In this document: piece by piece, positions 8,685 to 20,125 of the stretch
Layout of the letters: each line of letters begins with the position of its first letter
Position numbering within the stretch: the first letter of the stretch is position 1
Assembly: GCF_002803985.1 (NCBI RefSeq)
Contig: NZ_CP024963.1
Location: 434,001-498,000, forward strand
Direction: 5' to 3'
DNA: 64,000 nt
Source of the DNA: Williamsoniiplasma luminosum
Lineage (GTDB): Bacteria; Bacillota_I; Bacilli_A; Mycoplasmatales; Mycoplasmataceae
The notes under the pieces: generated by a model
The model's input: only the letters and a program-made list of their open reading frames with translations
Told to the model about the DNA's origin: nothing
Database searches by the model: none
Position numbers and translations under genes: made by a program

Positions 8685-10337
8685 ATGAACAATAATATGA
8701 ATAGAATTATAAATATGTTAATCAGTGGTGTTAACAACCTTTATAATAATTATCCACACATAGACAAATTAAATGTTTTCCCTGTTCCGGATGGTGACAC
8801 TGGAACAAACATGAATTTAACTGCAACCAATGGATACAATGATGTTAAAGATTTAGAATTTAATTCAATTGGCGAATTGATGAATGCTTTTGCAAGAGGA
8901 TTAATCATGGGTGCTCGGGGAAATTCTGGAGTAATTTTTTCACAAATTATGAAAGGATTTGCCAAAGGACTTGTTGATTCAACAGATTTAACAGTTCAAG
9001 ATTGAAAAAAAGCTTTCACATTTGCAACAGAAATCGCCTATAAAGCCGTGATGAAACCAGTTGAAGGAACAATTTTAACAGTGATTAGAGAAACTGGTGA
9101 AGCTGTCAACCTTTTGGATGATGCAATTGATGAAAAAGAATTGTGAAATCAAATTGTGAAAGCTGCAAATATTTCATTGGATAATACTCCCAATCTTTTA
9201 CAAGCATTAAAAGATGTTGGGGTTGTTGACTCTGGTGGATATGGACTTGTAAAATTTTTAGAAGGAATGCACAGCGTTGTGGTCAATGATAAAATCATTG
9301 ACCGCTTAGAAAAATTAGAATCAAATGATGGTTCTAATTTAAACATGGACATTTTAGAAGAAGAATTTGGATACTGTACTGAAGCAATCGTGATGTTGAA
9401 TCATGAATTTATTAATAAAATTGAAGTTTCAATTATTCGTGATCAATTAACAATTTATGGAAATACTTCAATTGTAATTGTAATTGATGAAGACATTTTA
9501 AAAGTGCATACACATGCTCTAACCCCTGGTCAAGTCATAACATTTTTACAACAATATGGTAACTTTAGATCATTGAAAATTGAAAATATGAATTTACAAG
9601 CTGAAAGACAAGTTGCAGATGCCAAACCTTCTGAATGAAAAGAAACATCAACAATCACCAATGAACGTAAATTAAAAAATAATATGGCGATTATTGCTGT
9701 GGTTGCCAGTCAAGAATTAAAACAATATTTTGAAACTGAACTAGGTGTGGATTTAGCCATCAATAGTGGGGCAAAAATGAACCCATCAACTAATGAGTTT
9801 TTGAAAGCGATTGAAGAAGTTGATGCTAAAAACGTTTTCATTATGCCAAATAATTCCAACGTTTTATTGACTGCTAAACAAGCTGAAAAAGTGGAAGAAA
9901 AATCAAAAATTTATGTGATTCCGACAAAAACAATTCAACAAGGAATGGTTTCTGCTTTAAATTTTGATCCATCAGCTTCTGTGTTTAAAAACCACACAGG
10001 ACTATCGCGAGCAATTAAAAATGTGGTTTCATTTACCATCACCCAAGCAGTTAAAGATGCAACAGTTGATGGAATTAAAATCAAAAAAAATCAACAAATG
10101 GCAATTGCTGATGGGAAAATTGTGGCCACAGAATCAACTTTAAAATTGATTTTTGAAAAATCTTTAAGTAAATATATTACGCACAAAACAGAAATAATTA
10201 CTGTTTTTGTCGGTCAAGACACTGATGCTAAAAACATTAGTGATTTGAGAAAATTTTTAGATGAAAACTTTGATGTGGAATACGAAATCATCGATGGTGG
10301 ACAAAAGGTTTATAGTTTCTTAATTAGTATTGAATAA
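8685..10337 (+). CDS. fakA: Fatty acid kinase catalytic subunit FakA (YloV/DAK domain)
   Basis: Phosphorylates exogenous fatty acids held by a FakB binding protein, giving acyl-phosphate for PlsX/PlsY. 550 aa. Start ATG 8685 has AGGTGA eight bases upstream; GTG 8673 in frame is less likely. The N-terminal DhaL-like domain has PVPDGDTGTNM near residue 30 (metal/nucleotide loop) and GARGNSGVIFSQ near 75. The middle domain carries VHTH near residue 275, and the C-terminal domain is DegV-like in fold. TGA at 9003, 9145 and 9637 are Trp. Upstream yloU and downstream plsX match the Bacillus order and the pathway. Confidence 0.9.
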
Positions 10338-10379
10338 AGATAAACTAGGGATTTTCATATTTTTATTTTCAAATAGAGA

Positions 10380-10385
10380 TATAAT
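10380..10385 (+). promoter_or_regulatory. -10 box of plsX-rnc
   Basis: Perfect TATAAT 27 bases before the plsX start codon. The -35 region is T-rich without a clear consensus. Confidence 0.5.
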
Positions 10386-10411
10386 ACTTTCAAATGAATG
10401 GAGATTGACAA

Positions 10412-11416
10412 ATGTATAAAATAGCTTTTGATGTTATGGGTTCTGATCTGGGGCCTAAAATTGCGGTTCAAGCAGCGATCAAATTTTTAGAAAACAAAAA
10501 GGATTTAATCATCGTTTTTGTCGGAGACAAAAACCAAATTGAAGCAGCAATTAATGAAACTGGAAATGTTTCAACCACACAATATGAAATCTTTCCAACA
10601 ACAGAATTTATTGATATGCATGGGTCTATTTTGGATGTAAAAAGAAAAAAAGATGCATCATTAGTGCGAGCATTAGAACTAGTTCAAACTAAAAAAGTTG
10701 ATGGTATGTTAACTGGTGGTCATTCAGGTGCATTTTTGGCAGGTTCACACTTCATTCTTGGAGAATTAGATGGCATTATTCGTCCTGGATTCATGCCAAC
10801 ATTTCCAACTATGGTCAAAGATAGAGTCACTTTATTTTTAGATGCTGGGGCAAATAATGATAATACACCCGAAGATCTACATAATTATGCTAAATTAGCA
10901 TCAACTTATTCAAAAACAGTTTTAGGTGTTAAAAACCCAGAAATTGGCTTGTTAAATGTCGGAACTGAAAAAGGCAAAGGTAGAGAATTGCAAAAACTAA
11001 CTGAAAAATTATTAGATGAAGATAAACATTTAAATTTCAAAGGCAATATTGAAGCCAGAGAAATGTTAACTGGAACTGTTGATATCATGGTCACTGATGG
11101 ATTTACAGGTAACGTTGCTTTAAAAGCAATGGAAGGAACTTCTAAAATTTTATTAAGTGCGATTAAAGCAAATGTGATGAAAAGTTTTATGGCCAAAATT
11201 GGGGCATTATTTATGAAAAATGTTTTCAAAGAAGTTAAAACCACTTTTGATTATAAAGAACATGCAGGAGCAATTTTAATTGGGGCGAACGGGATTGTTT
11301 TTAAAGCTCATGGTTCAAATGATATTCAAGGTTTTGTTTCAACTCTAAGAATGACATATGACGCTGTTCAAAACGATGTTTTGAACAAAATGAAAAAAGA
11401 AATGGCAATTAAATAA
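10412..11416 (+). CDS. plsX: Phosphate acyltransferase PlsX
   Basis: Interconverts acyl-ACP and acyl-phosphate, the acyl donor for glycerol-3-phosphate acylation. 334 aa, standard length. It starts MYKIAFDVMGSDLGP, the family opener (FDxMGxDxxP). Later motifs include LTGGHSGAFLAGS, ERPDL-like FLDAGAN and VTDGFTGNVALKAMEGT. Ribosome site GGAGA is eight bases before ATG. The stop overlaps the rnc start by one base. With FakA upstream it forms the fatty-acid incorporation branch used by cells that do not synthesise fatty acids. Confidence 0.95.
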   Translation: MYKIAFDVMGSDLGPKIAVQAAIKFLENKKDLIIVFVGDKNQIEAAINETGNVSTTQYEIFPTTEFIDMHGSILDVKRKKDASLVRALELVQTKKVDGMLTGGHSGAFLAGSHFILGELDGIIRPGFMPTFPTMVKDRVTLFLDAGANNDNTPEDLHNYAKLASTYSKTVLGVKNPEIGLLNVGTEKGKGRELQKLTEKLLDEDKHLNFKGNIEAREMLTGTVDIMVTDGFTGNVALKAMEGTSKILLSAIKANVMKSFMAKIGALFMKNVFKEVKTTFDYKEHAGAILIGANGIVFKAHGSNDIQGFVSTLRMTYDAVQNDVLNKMKKEMAIK

Positions 11417-12108
11417 TGATGACGTTAGAAGAATTTTTACAACAATATGACATCAAAATTAAGAATCGACATTTATATGATGAAGCACTAACTCATAATT
11501 CTTTTTCCAATGAAAAACACTTGAAATACACTTATCAAAGGTTAGAATTTCTTGGTGATTCATTGCTGCAAATGTATGTTAGTCTTTATTTTTTTCGCAA
11601 TCACCCAAAATTAAAAGAAGGTGTTTTGACTAAATCTCGATCAAACATTGTTCGCGAAGAATCGTTGGCAATGATTGCTAGGCAAATCAATCTTGGTAAT
11701 TACATAAGATTGGGTCAAGGAGAACTTAATTCAAAAGGGTATGATAAAGATTCGATTTTATCAGATGTTTTTGAATCAATTACTGCAGCAATTTATTTAG
11801 ATCAAGGTGAAGAAAAAACTTTAAATTGATTAAATAAAACGCTTTTCAAAATCATGAATAATGACCAACTTTTAGAAAAAACTAAAGATTATAAATCAGA
11901 ATTACAAGAGTTATTACAAGCAAACAAAAGAACAGATTTAAAATATATTGTTGATTTAGAAAACCATATGGATGCTGAATCAAAAATTGAATATACAATT
12001 TCGGTTTATTTAGAAGACCAAAAACTCGGAACAGGAATTGGATTTTCAAAACAGCAAGCTGAACAAAGAGCTGCCAAAGATTCACTTTCAAAATTGAAAA
12101 TCAGATAA
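11416..12108 (+). CDS. rnc: Ribonuclease III
   Basis: Double-strand-specific endonuclease that processes rRNA precursors and mRNA. 230 aa, with TGA at 11827 as Trp. The catalytic signature RLEFLGDSLLQM lies near residue 43 and the second acidic site DVFESITAAIYLD near 116-128. A double-stranded RNA-binding domain fills about residues 158-228, ending GFSKQQAEQRAAKDSLSKL. The start overlaps the plsX stop. Its likely substrates include the long 16S and 23S flanking stems seen in the rRNA operon of this window. Confidence 0.95.
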
Positions 12109-12116
12109 TTTTTATT

Positions 12117-12137
12117 GGGATGTCATATCCCTTTTTT
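12117..12137 (+). terminator. Terminator of plsX-rnc
   Basis: GGGAT-GTCAT-ATCCC hairpin followed by six T, nine bases after the rnc stop. Confidence 0.85.
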
Positions 12138-12157
12138 ATATTTATTTGGTTTTGCTT

Positions 12158-12166
12158 TGGTATAAT
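12158..12166 (+). promoter_or_regulatory. Extended -10 promoter of smc
   Basis: TGGTATAAT is a perfect extended -10, 35 bases before the smc start. An AAAGGAGAG ribosome site follows at 12190-12197. Confidence 0.65.
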
Positions 12167-12200
12167 GAATGAGTATAATAATTTTTTTAAAGGAGAGAAT

Positions 12201-15182
12201 ATGGCATTTTTGAAGCAAATTCGTGCTCATGGTTTTAAATCTTTCGCAGACCCAACCATCTTAGATTTTAGTCACGACATGATTGGAGTGGTTGGACCTA
12301 ATGGTTCGGGTAAATCTAATATTACTGATGCCATTCGTTGAGCATTGGGTGAACAATCAGCAAAATCATTGCGTGGAAGTAATTTAGATGATGTTGTTTT
12401 TTCAGGAAGTAGTGATCGTCCAGCTCTAGATTTTGCTGAAGTAACTTTGGTTTTTGATAATTCAAACCGAGTTTTTTCAACCATTGATGAAGATGTTGTT
12501 GAAATTACCAGAAAATTTAATAAGAAAACACGTGATAGTGATTTTTTCATTAATAACGAACGTGTTAAAATGCGAGATATTCAAGATGCAGCGCTTGAAA
12601 CTGGTTTAACAAAGTCAAGTATTGCAATTATTTCTCAAGGAACAATTTCTACTTTTGCTGAAGCAAAAGCAGAGGCGCGAAGAGAAATTTTTGATGAGGC
12701 AGCTGGTGTTGCTAAGTACAAAAAACGCAAGCGCGAAGCCACAGCAAAATTAATTAAAACTGTTGAAAATTTGAACCGTGTCGAAGACCTGATGAACGAA
12801 ATTGCTCGCAGACTTCCTAATCTTGAAAGACAATCAAATAAAGCGTTGGCATATAAATCAAAAATTGAAGAATTGCAAAAATATGAAGTTGCAATTTTGA
12901 CACGCGATGTGAAAATTTTCAAAAATAAAATTGATCAACTTTCTATTCAAAAAAGTGCTTTAACTGAAAAAGTTAAAATCTTATCAAATGATATTAATTT
13001 TTCTGAAAAAGAATTTTCAGAAATGATCAACGAAACAAGTACATCTGAAATAAGCATGTTTGAATTAAATGATAAATTTAATGAATTAGTGCAAAGAATT
13101 TCAGAATTAAAAGTTAAAAAAAATGATGCTGAAAGTCGTGAAAACAATCAAAATAAAAATGATCATGCTGATGAAATCAAAGCAAAACAATACAAAAAAG
13201 AATTTGATGAAAAAAATATTAATGTTCAAATTGAAAAAGAAAAACAACAACAATGAAATAATCGTCTAACTGAAGTTAAAGAAAAATATGATTATTTATC
13301 AGATAAATTTGAAAATTTATATGCTGAAGTTAATTCAATTCGTGAGAATGCTTGAAGATTAAAAATGCAAAAAGAAAATCTAGAAAAACAACAACATTCT
13401 AGTAATTTTTCAAATGCTAATTATGGAAGTCAAGCGATTATTAATCATGCTAAAACCATCGGTGGGGTGATTGGGACATTAATGAGTTTGGTTCAAGTTC
13501 AAGAAAAACATCAAGTTGCAATTAGTGTGGCTGCAGCTGCATCAATGCATTCAGTTGTGATGAAAACATCAGATGATGTGAAACGTGCTGTTGAATTTTT
13601 GAAAAGAAATCAAGCAGGAAGAGTGACATTTTTACCTTTAAACACATTAAATCCATCAACAATTCAAGGCCCACAAAGAACAGCCATTCAACAACAACCA
13701 GGTTTTATTGGTTTTGCCAATGATATCGTCACAATTGACGAACAATATCGTGCTGCTTTAGATTATGCTTTGGGAACAATTATTGTTGTTGATAATTATG
13801 ATTCTGCAATCATGCTTGCGAAAAATATCAACTACAGATTTAACATCGTAACATTAGAAGGTGAAAGAATTTTACCGCATGGAGCCATTGTTGGGGGAAA
13901 AACTAAAAACCAAAATATTTTTGCTCAAACCCAACAATCAGAAAATAATTTAGAAGAAATTTCAGAAAAACTCCAACAATTTGAACAATTAGAATTAGAC
14001 AAAAACCAACAATTAAATGATGTAAAAAATGATCGTGATAAAACTCGCGATGAAATCAACACTTTATCATCAACAATTAGAGTTTCGATTGATGCATATA
14101 ATCAAATGATTAATCAATTGAGAAGTATTTCTGAAGATTATAAAATCATTACAGGTAAATCATTAGACCCAAATGACAATACAAAAAGTAATGAACTTGA
14201 ATCAATTAAATTTGCCAAAGAAATTGCAAAATTAGAGTTAGAAAGAGATAATGCTCAACTTGAAATTAATGCTTTATCGGCAAATAAAAATAAATATGCT
14301 GATCGTCAAAAAGAATTGAATGAACAAAATAGTGTTAAACGTCAAGAACTTTCAGACTTAAAAGATCAGTTATCTAAAGTTAGTGCAGAATTAGAAGTGT
14401 TGCATGTTCGTAACATCGAATCATTAAAACGTCTTACTGAAGGGTACGGAATTACAAGTGATACTGCGTTGGAAATGGAAGAAGTTCAATTTGAAAACGA
14501 AGAAGAAGTTCGTGATCGCATTATTCAACTAACAAACGATTTACGTGATTTAGGAAATGTGAATTTAGATGCCATTGTTGAATATCAACAAGAAAAAGAA
14601 CGTCATGATTATTACTTAGTTCAAACTAAAGAAATTCGTGAAGCTGTGGAAAAACTAGAATCAATTATTCATGATATTGATATTGCCATGGAAACCCAAT
14701 TCAAAAAAGTTATTGATGATGTTAATGAAGCATTGCCTGAAGCTTTTAGAAGATTATTTGGTGGGGGAACTGCTAAATTAATTTATACAGATCCTGAAAA
14801 TATTCTAGAAACTGGAATTGATATTCAAGTTTCACCACCAGGGAAGAAAATTTCTAACTTAAACTTATTGTCTGGTGGTGAAAAATCACTTGTGGCACTT
14901 TCTGTCTTGTTTTCAATTTTGAAAGCAAGACCACTACCATTAGTGATTTTAGATGAAGCAGAAGCTCCACTTGATCCCGCCAACGTTGAACGTTTTGCCA
15001 GATATATTAAACACTTTACCAACCACACTCAATTTATCGTTGTGACTCACCGTGAAGGAACAATGGAAAATGTTGATATTTTATTCGGTGTGACCATGGA
15101 AACCAAGGGAATTACTAAAATTGTCAAAATTAAATTAATTGATGCGAAAAAAATGGTGGCAGAAGAATCACCAACAACCTAA
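12201..15182 (+). CDS. smc: Chromosome segregation ATPase SMC
   Basis: Core of the condensin complex that organises the chromosome. 993 aa, near the short end for the family. Walker A GPNGSGKSN is at residues 32-40. Two coiled-coil arms (about 165-390 and 570-800) flank a hinge near residues 420-560 (TIGGVIGTLMSL to GGKTKNQ). The ABC signature LLSGGEKSL is near 889 and Walker B VILDEAEAPLD near 915. TGA at 12340, 13254 and 13354 are Trp. The rnc-smc-ftsY neighbourhood of Bacillus is kept but interrupted here by the phosphate operon. Confidence 0.96.
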
Positions 15183-15188
15183 ATTTAC

Positions 15189-15220
15189 GCCATATTTTTG
15201 TGTAAAATAATGGCTTTTTT
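15189..15220 (+). terminator. Terminator of smc
   Basis: GCCAT (15189-15193) pairs with ATGGC and an inner ATTTT/AAAAT extends the stem, followed by TTTTTT to 15220. Confidence 0.8.
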
Positions 15221-15228
15221 GTTATAAT
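15200..15228 (+). promoter_or_regulatory. Promoter of the pst operon
   Basis: Perfect TATAAT at 15223-15228, with a TGTAAA-like -35 sixteen bases before it that overlaps the smc terminator. AAGGAGAG at 15261-15268 is the ribosome site for pstS. No PHO-box-like direct repeats were found. Confidence 0.5.
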
Positions 15229-15280
15229 CACTATGATTTAAATAAGAACAATAAATCAACAAGGAGAGCTATTTAAACAA

Positions 15281-16387
15281 ATGACAAAGAAAATTCGATT
15301 GATATTTCTTGCCGTAGTTGCAATTATGCTTGGACTTTGAGTATGAACTTTTTCAATTCAAAGAGATTATTTAAGCATCGGAGGATCAGCGAGTGTTGAC
15401 CTTATTTTGCAACGTTCAACAGGTATTTATCAAAACCAAAAACATGGTTCACTGATTTTTTCTTCAACAGGAAGTCAAGCTGGAATGAATAATATGTTAC
15501 AAGATGTTTATGACATTGGTTTTTTATCACGTGATTTAAAAACAACAGAAATTAAAGATTATAAATTCAAAGATGATGAAGATTATTTTAAGGCAGGTAA
15601 TTTTGATCAAGAAACATACTTTCAAAATGTTGAAAACGAAGCATCAAAATATCATAAACTAACTTTTGCAAAAGATGCGCTTGTCTTAATTTATAATCCT
15701 GTGGAAGGTTTTGATGAAAGATTTCAAGAAAAATTAATTATTGAAATCAAGAATGCAAAATCAAGTCAATATTTTACTCCAGAAGAAATTATTAGACCAA
15801 TTTTTTCAGCCAAGGACACTAGCCATAGATTAAAATGAAATGAATTAGCACAGCTAATTGCTGATAAATATCCAGAAGCAAATTTACAAGATGCTGCTAA
15901 AAAAGTGAAATCATTACCAATCGAGAGTTACACATTAGATCCAGGTTCTGGAACTCGTAGTTCATTTGAAAAAAGCATGGGAAACATTCCAATCGGGATA
16001 GCAAATAATACGTATTCAAATAATGGTTCAATTTTTTATCAAATTGCACAATCAAAAGGTTCGATTGGATACGTTTCACAAAGTTATGCTCAAAATTTAA
16101 AAGCAAATGATTATGCTTATTTAAAAAGTATAACTATTGCTCTAAGAAATAGAAAATATAATCCAAATGTGAATCCAACAAGAGCAGGAGACATTGATGT
16201 AGATTTAAAAGATTATCCTTTAAAACGTCCATTTAATGCTGTGTTCAAAAACCAAGATGATAAAGAGAAATTAAGAAAAATTACTGACTTTTTATATTGA
16301 TTGGGGACTAATCCGGATTTAGATGAAGCATTTATAAAAGAAGGTCTAGATCGCCCTCTTGAAAAAAAGGGGGTAAATAATGTTTAA
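15281..16387 (+). CDS. pstS: Phosphate ABC transporter, substrate-binding protein PstS
   Basis: Extracellular phosphate receptor of the Pst importer. 368 aa with an N-terminal hydrophobic helix (residues 4-25) but no lipobox cysteine, so it is probably held by an uncleaved signal anchor. The phosphate-binding region IGGSASVDLILQ lies near residue 35, and SSTGSQAGMNNMLQ near 65 corresponds to the second Ser/Thr loop. GSGTRSSFEKSMG near 225 is the third conserved loop (family GSGT motif). First gene of pstS-pstCA-pstB-phoU. The stop overlaps the start of pstCA by eight bases, so translation is coupled. Confidence 0.9.
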
Positions 16388-18494
16388 GTTTAAAAAGAAA
16401 AACGATGATTTTAAAGTTTTTCCAGCTCGAGTACCAAAAATCAAAACTTCGAATGCTGAACGTAGTGTCAAAGGCACTGTTTATTTATTAACTGTAGCTG
16501 TGCTTTTAATCCTTATGGTTTTAGTTGTTTTTGTTGTCGCTAAATCAACAACTATTTTCAAAAATGTTGGATTTTTAGATTTCATTTTTAATGGTAATTG
16601 AGATCCAACAAATAAAGCCAACCCATCATATGGAATTGGAACGATCATTTTTATGACGTTAGTGCTTTTAGCACTAACAATGTTATTTGCTGTTCCAATC
16701 ACCATTTTTTCAACCTTATTTATTTCAGAATATTTAAGTAAAAGAACTCAAAAAATGGTGATGACAATTGTTAAACTGCTTGCTGGAATTCCGTCAATTG
16801 TTTTTGGTTTATTCGCTCGTGAACAAATTGGGTGATTATGTCGTATGATGGGAGCACCAAGTAATGATAATTTAATGGTCGCTGTCATCACAATGACATT
16901 TATGGCAGTTCCAACAATGGTGTCTTTAAGTTATAACGCTGTTCAATCTGTCCCAAGTACTTATCGTTTTGCAGCTTTAAGTCTTGGAGTAACCAAAGAA
17001 CAAACCACATTTGGGATTATTCGTAAATCTGTTAATACTAAAATTATTTCAGCCATCATCATGGGGATGAGTCGAGTGATTGGTGAAACTATGGCGATCA
17101 TGATGATTGCTGGAAATTCAGTTGGTGGATTTGATACAACTTCAGGTTTAGGTGGATTTTTATTCTCGTCAGTGAGAACTTTAGCTGGAACCATTGGGAT
17201 TGAAATTTTAGAAGCAAGTGGTAAAGATCATCAGTCTGCATTGTATGCAATCGGATTAATTCTTTTCTTCTTAGTTTTTGTGATTAATTTAATTATTTTG
17301 AGTCTTTCAAACTTTGAAACTTTCAAAATCAATCGTAAAATTAAACATGAAGAAAAATTAGCAAAAGCAGATAGAATTAAACCTTTAAAAATTACTAAAC
17401 GTTATGATGATTATCAATTAACTAGTTTTGTTAAATTTCATTCGCAAAACAAAATTTTTAAAAATATTCACTCATCGATTATGCTCTTGTTGATGTGAAC
17501 ATCAACAGCAATTATTGTCATGTTTACGTTTTGAATTATTGGGACTGTCGCTGTTAAAGGGTTAGCTGGTTTACAATATAGTGAAGCGTTTGTTTCGATC
17601 AATGATCAAGGTGGAATTATTGCTGCTTTATTCACAACCCTACTATTAATTGCGGCAACCTTACTTTTCGCAATTCCGCTTGGACTAGCAACTGCTATTT
17701 ATCTTTCAGAATATGCTCGACAATCAAGTTTAATCACTAAATCATTTAGATTTATTATTAATCTATTTGCTTCAACCCCATCAATTATTTTTGGGATCTT
17801 TGGGTTATCATTCTTTATTGTCATTATGAAATTACCTTTCTCTGTTCTGGCCGCGGCCCTGACGATGACGATTGTGGTTTTACCAATGTTAATTTCCAAT
17901 TTTGAAGATGCTTTAACTTCAGTGCCACTTGGACATAAAGAATCAGCAGCAGCGCTTGGTTTAAACAAAATGAAAATTTTGTTTAAAATTACTTTGCCAA
18001 ATGCAATGGAGGGAATTATTACTGCGATTCTGCTTTCGATGGCTAAAATCATTGGAGAATCAGCCCCAATTTATTTAACCCTTGGAACCGCGATCAGAAT
18101 GCCATCAGAAGGATTTTTATCAACGGGAGCGACCCTAACAACTGGAATCTACATGATTGCAGCTGGTGGTGGAGTTGGAGAATCAGAATATATTGCTTAT
18201 TTAATGTCACTAACTACAATCATTTTAGTTTTAACATTAAATCTTGCTTCATCTAAATTATCATCATCAATCTTAAGAACGACACATGCAATTCATTTTG
18301 AAGGCATTAAGAATTTTATTAAATGATGAAAAAATTTCTCTTTAAAACACTCATGAAATAATTTTATTAGAACGGGTAAACGTCGTTGAAATAAAGTTAA
18401 ATTTAAACTTTCAAAAGAAAATATTGTGAATAAATATAATGGATCAAAACAACGAAGAGCTAACATCAAAAGAATTAAAATGGAGGATGAATAA
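16380..18494 (+). CDS. pstCA: Fused phosphate ABC transporter permease PstC-PstA
   Basis: Membrane channel of the phosphate importer, 704 aa in one uninterrupted frame when TGA is Trp. The N-terminal half (about 25-320) resembles PstC: ITIFSTLFISEYLSKR, GIPSIVFGLFAREQIG and GMSRVIGETMAIMMIAGNS (EAA-like coupling loop GxxxxxGET). The C-terminal half (about 365-640) resembles PstA: LGLATAIYLSEYAR, STPSIIFGIFGLSFF, and LSMAKIIGESAPIYLTLG. A linker of charged residues joins them at about 320-365. Each half has about six helices. The last 60 residues are a very basic cytoplasmic tail. Fused Pst permeases are known from other Mollicutes. The stop overlaps the pstB start (TAATG). Confidence 0.92.
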
Positions 18495-19348
18495 TGTCAA
18501 CATCAATGATCAATAAATGAGAAGACAGTCTCATGGAGACAACTTTAAATGAAAAAACAATTAAGAAATTACCCCCCTTTAGTCAAAGAAAAGACATAAT
18601 CGAAATTAAGGACTTTAATTTCTATTATAATAAAGGTAAGGTTCATGCTTTAAAAAACATTAATATGAAAATTAAGGAAAACTCAATTACAACATTTATT
18701 GGGCCATCTGGTTGCGGAAAATCGACTTTAATTCGCTCAATCAACCGCATGAATGATTTGATTGAAGGTTCACTTTACGAAGGCGAAATTACGGTTTTTG
18801 ATCAAAACATTTTTGCCCCTGGAACTGATGTCACTCAATTAAGAACAGAGGTTGGAATGGTGTTTCAAAAACCCAATCCGTTCCCAATTTCGATTTATGA
18901 AAATGTAGCATATGGTCCAAAAACTCAAGGTGTAAAAGATAAAAATGTTTTGAATCAAATCGTCGAAGATTCTTTGAAAAAAGCGGCTTTATGAGAAGAA
19001 GTTGCCGATAAATTAAACTCTCCAGCTTTAGGATTAAGTGGGGGACAACAACAACGTCTCTCAATTGCCAGAGCAATTGCGATGAAACCCAAAATCATTT
19101 TACTTGATGAACCAACTTCAGCTTTAGATCCAATTGCCACAATCAAAGTGGAAGAATTGATTTTAGAGTTGAAAAAAGAATATTCAATTGTGATGGTGAC
19201 GCACTCACTTGATCAAGCAGCAAGAATTAGTGAAATGACTGCTTTTTTCAACAAAGGTGAATTAATTGAATACAACAAAACCAAGAAAATATTTACAAAT
19301 CCTAAAAATCCATTAACAGAACAATACATTTCAGGAAGATTCTCATAG
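18494..19348 (+). CDS. pstB: Phosphate ABC transporter ATP-binding protein PstB
   Basis: ATPase that drives phosphate import. 284 aa from ATG 18494, which overlaps the pstCA stop and has GGAGGATG upstream. Walker [10 protein letters not shown] near residue 70, Q-loop [19 protein letters not shown] near 120, signature [14 protein letters not shown] near 180, Walker [13 protein letters not shown] near 202, and switch histidine VMVTHS near 232. The KPNPFP sequence after the Q-loop is diagnostic for PstB. The N-terminus is about 30 residues longer than usual. Confidence 0.96.
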
Positions 19349-19360
19349 GGGGTAATAATA

Positions 19361-20053
19361 ATGTCAATCAACAAAATCTTAGATCGTGACATTGAACAAA
19401 TTAAAAGATTAATTTATGAAATGATTTACGAAACCAAAATCCAATATGCGTCAGCTTTTGAAGTTGTTCAAACTGACAATTTAGAGTTAGCGAACAAAAC
19501 CATTCAAAATGATCAAAAAATTAATGATATGTTAAATGCTTTTACCAATATTGCTTTATGAAAAATCATTAAACAACGCTTAACTGCTGGAGATTTAAGA
19601 ATGGCTATTGGTTCAATCTTAATTGCTCGTGAAATCGAAATTATCGCTGATTATGCTAAAAAAATCTGTAAATATTTCGTTTTATACACACCAGCCAAAG
19701 AAGATATTCAAGCAATTATTGTCATGTTTAATATGGTGATTAAAATGTTGGACCTTGTTTCAGCATTGTTCAACGATTACGATAGTGACCAAAAAAATAA
19801 AGTCATTGAAATTGAACAAGAATTGAACAATAAATTTCATGAGTTTAACCTTGATTTATTTTATAAAATTAGATCAGCCAAAACTGATGCTCATGCTTTA
19901 GTATATTTTGAGCAAATTGGTAAGTTAAAAAACTTACAAAGAGCTGGTGATCATTTAGTTAGTATTCAAGAAATTTTAGTCTTTATTAGGACTGGAAGTT
20001 TCGTTGAATTAACTCACAATGACCCAGATTTACCGAATGAAGATGACGAATAA
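19361..20053 (+). CDS. phoU: Phosphate transport regulator PhoU
   Basis: Helical-bundle protein that restrains Pst activity and, where present, PhoR signalling. 230 aa with TGA at 19559 as Trp. The two PhoU three-helix repeats are visible, each with the metal-binding E/DxxxD pattern: EIEIIADYAKKICKY near residue 88 and LQRAGDHLVSIQE near 195. Last gene of the operon, 12 bases after pstB with GGGGGTAA as ribosome site. No PhoB/PhoR genes are in the window, so direct control of the transporter is the likely role. Confidence 0.88.
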
Positions 20054-20074
20054 GACTTTCAAGTCTTTTTTTAT
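20052..20074 (+). terminator. Terminator of the pst operon
   Basis: AAGACTT-TC-AAGTCTT followed by a T-run. The left arm includes the last two bases of the phoU stop codon. Confidence 0.8.
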
Positions 20075-20125
20075 TTTTTATTTTTAGAGTAAAATAAATA
20101 ATAGAAAGTTAAAGGAATTATTATT

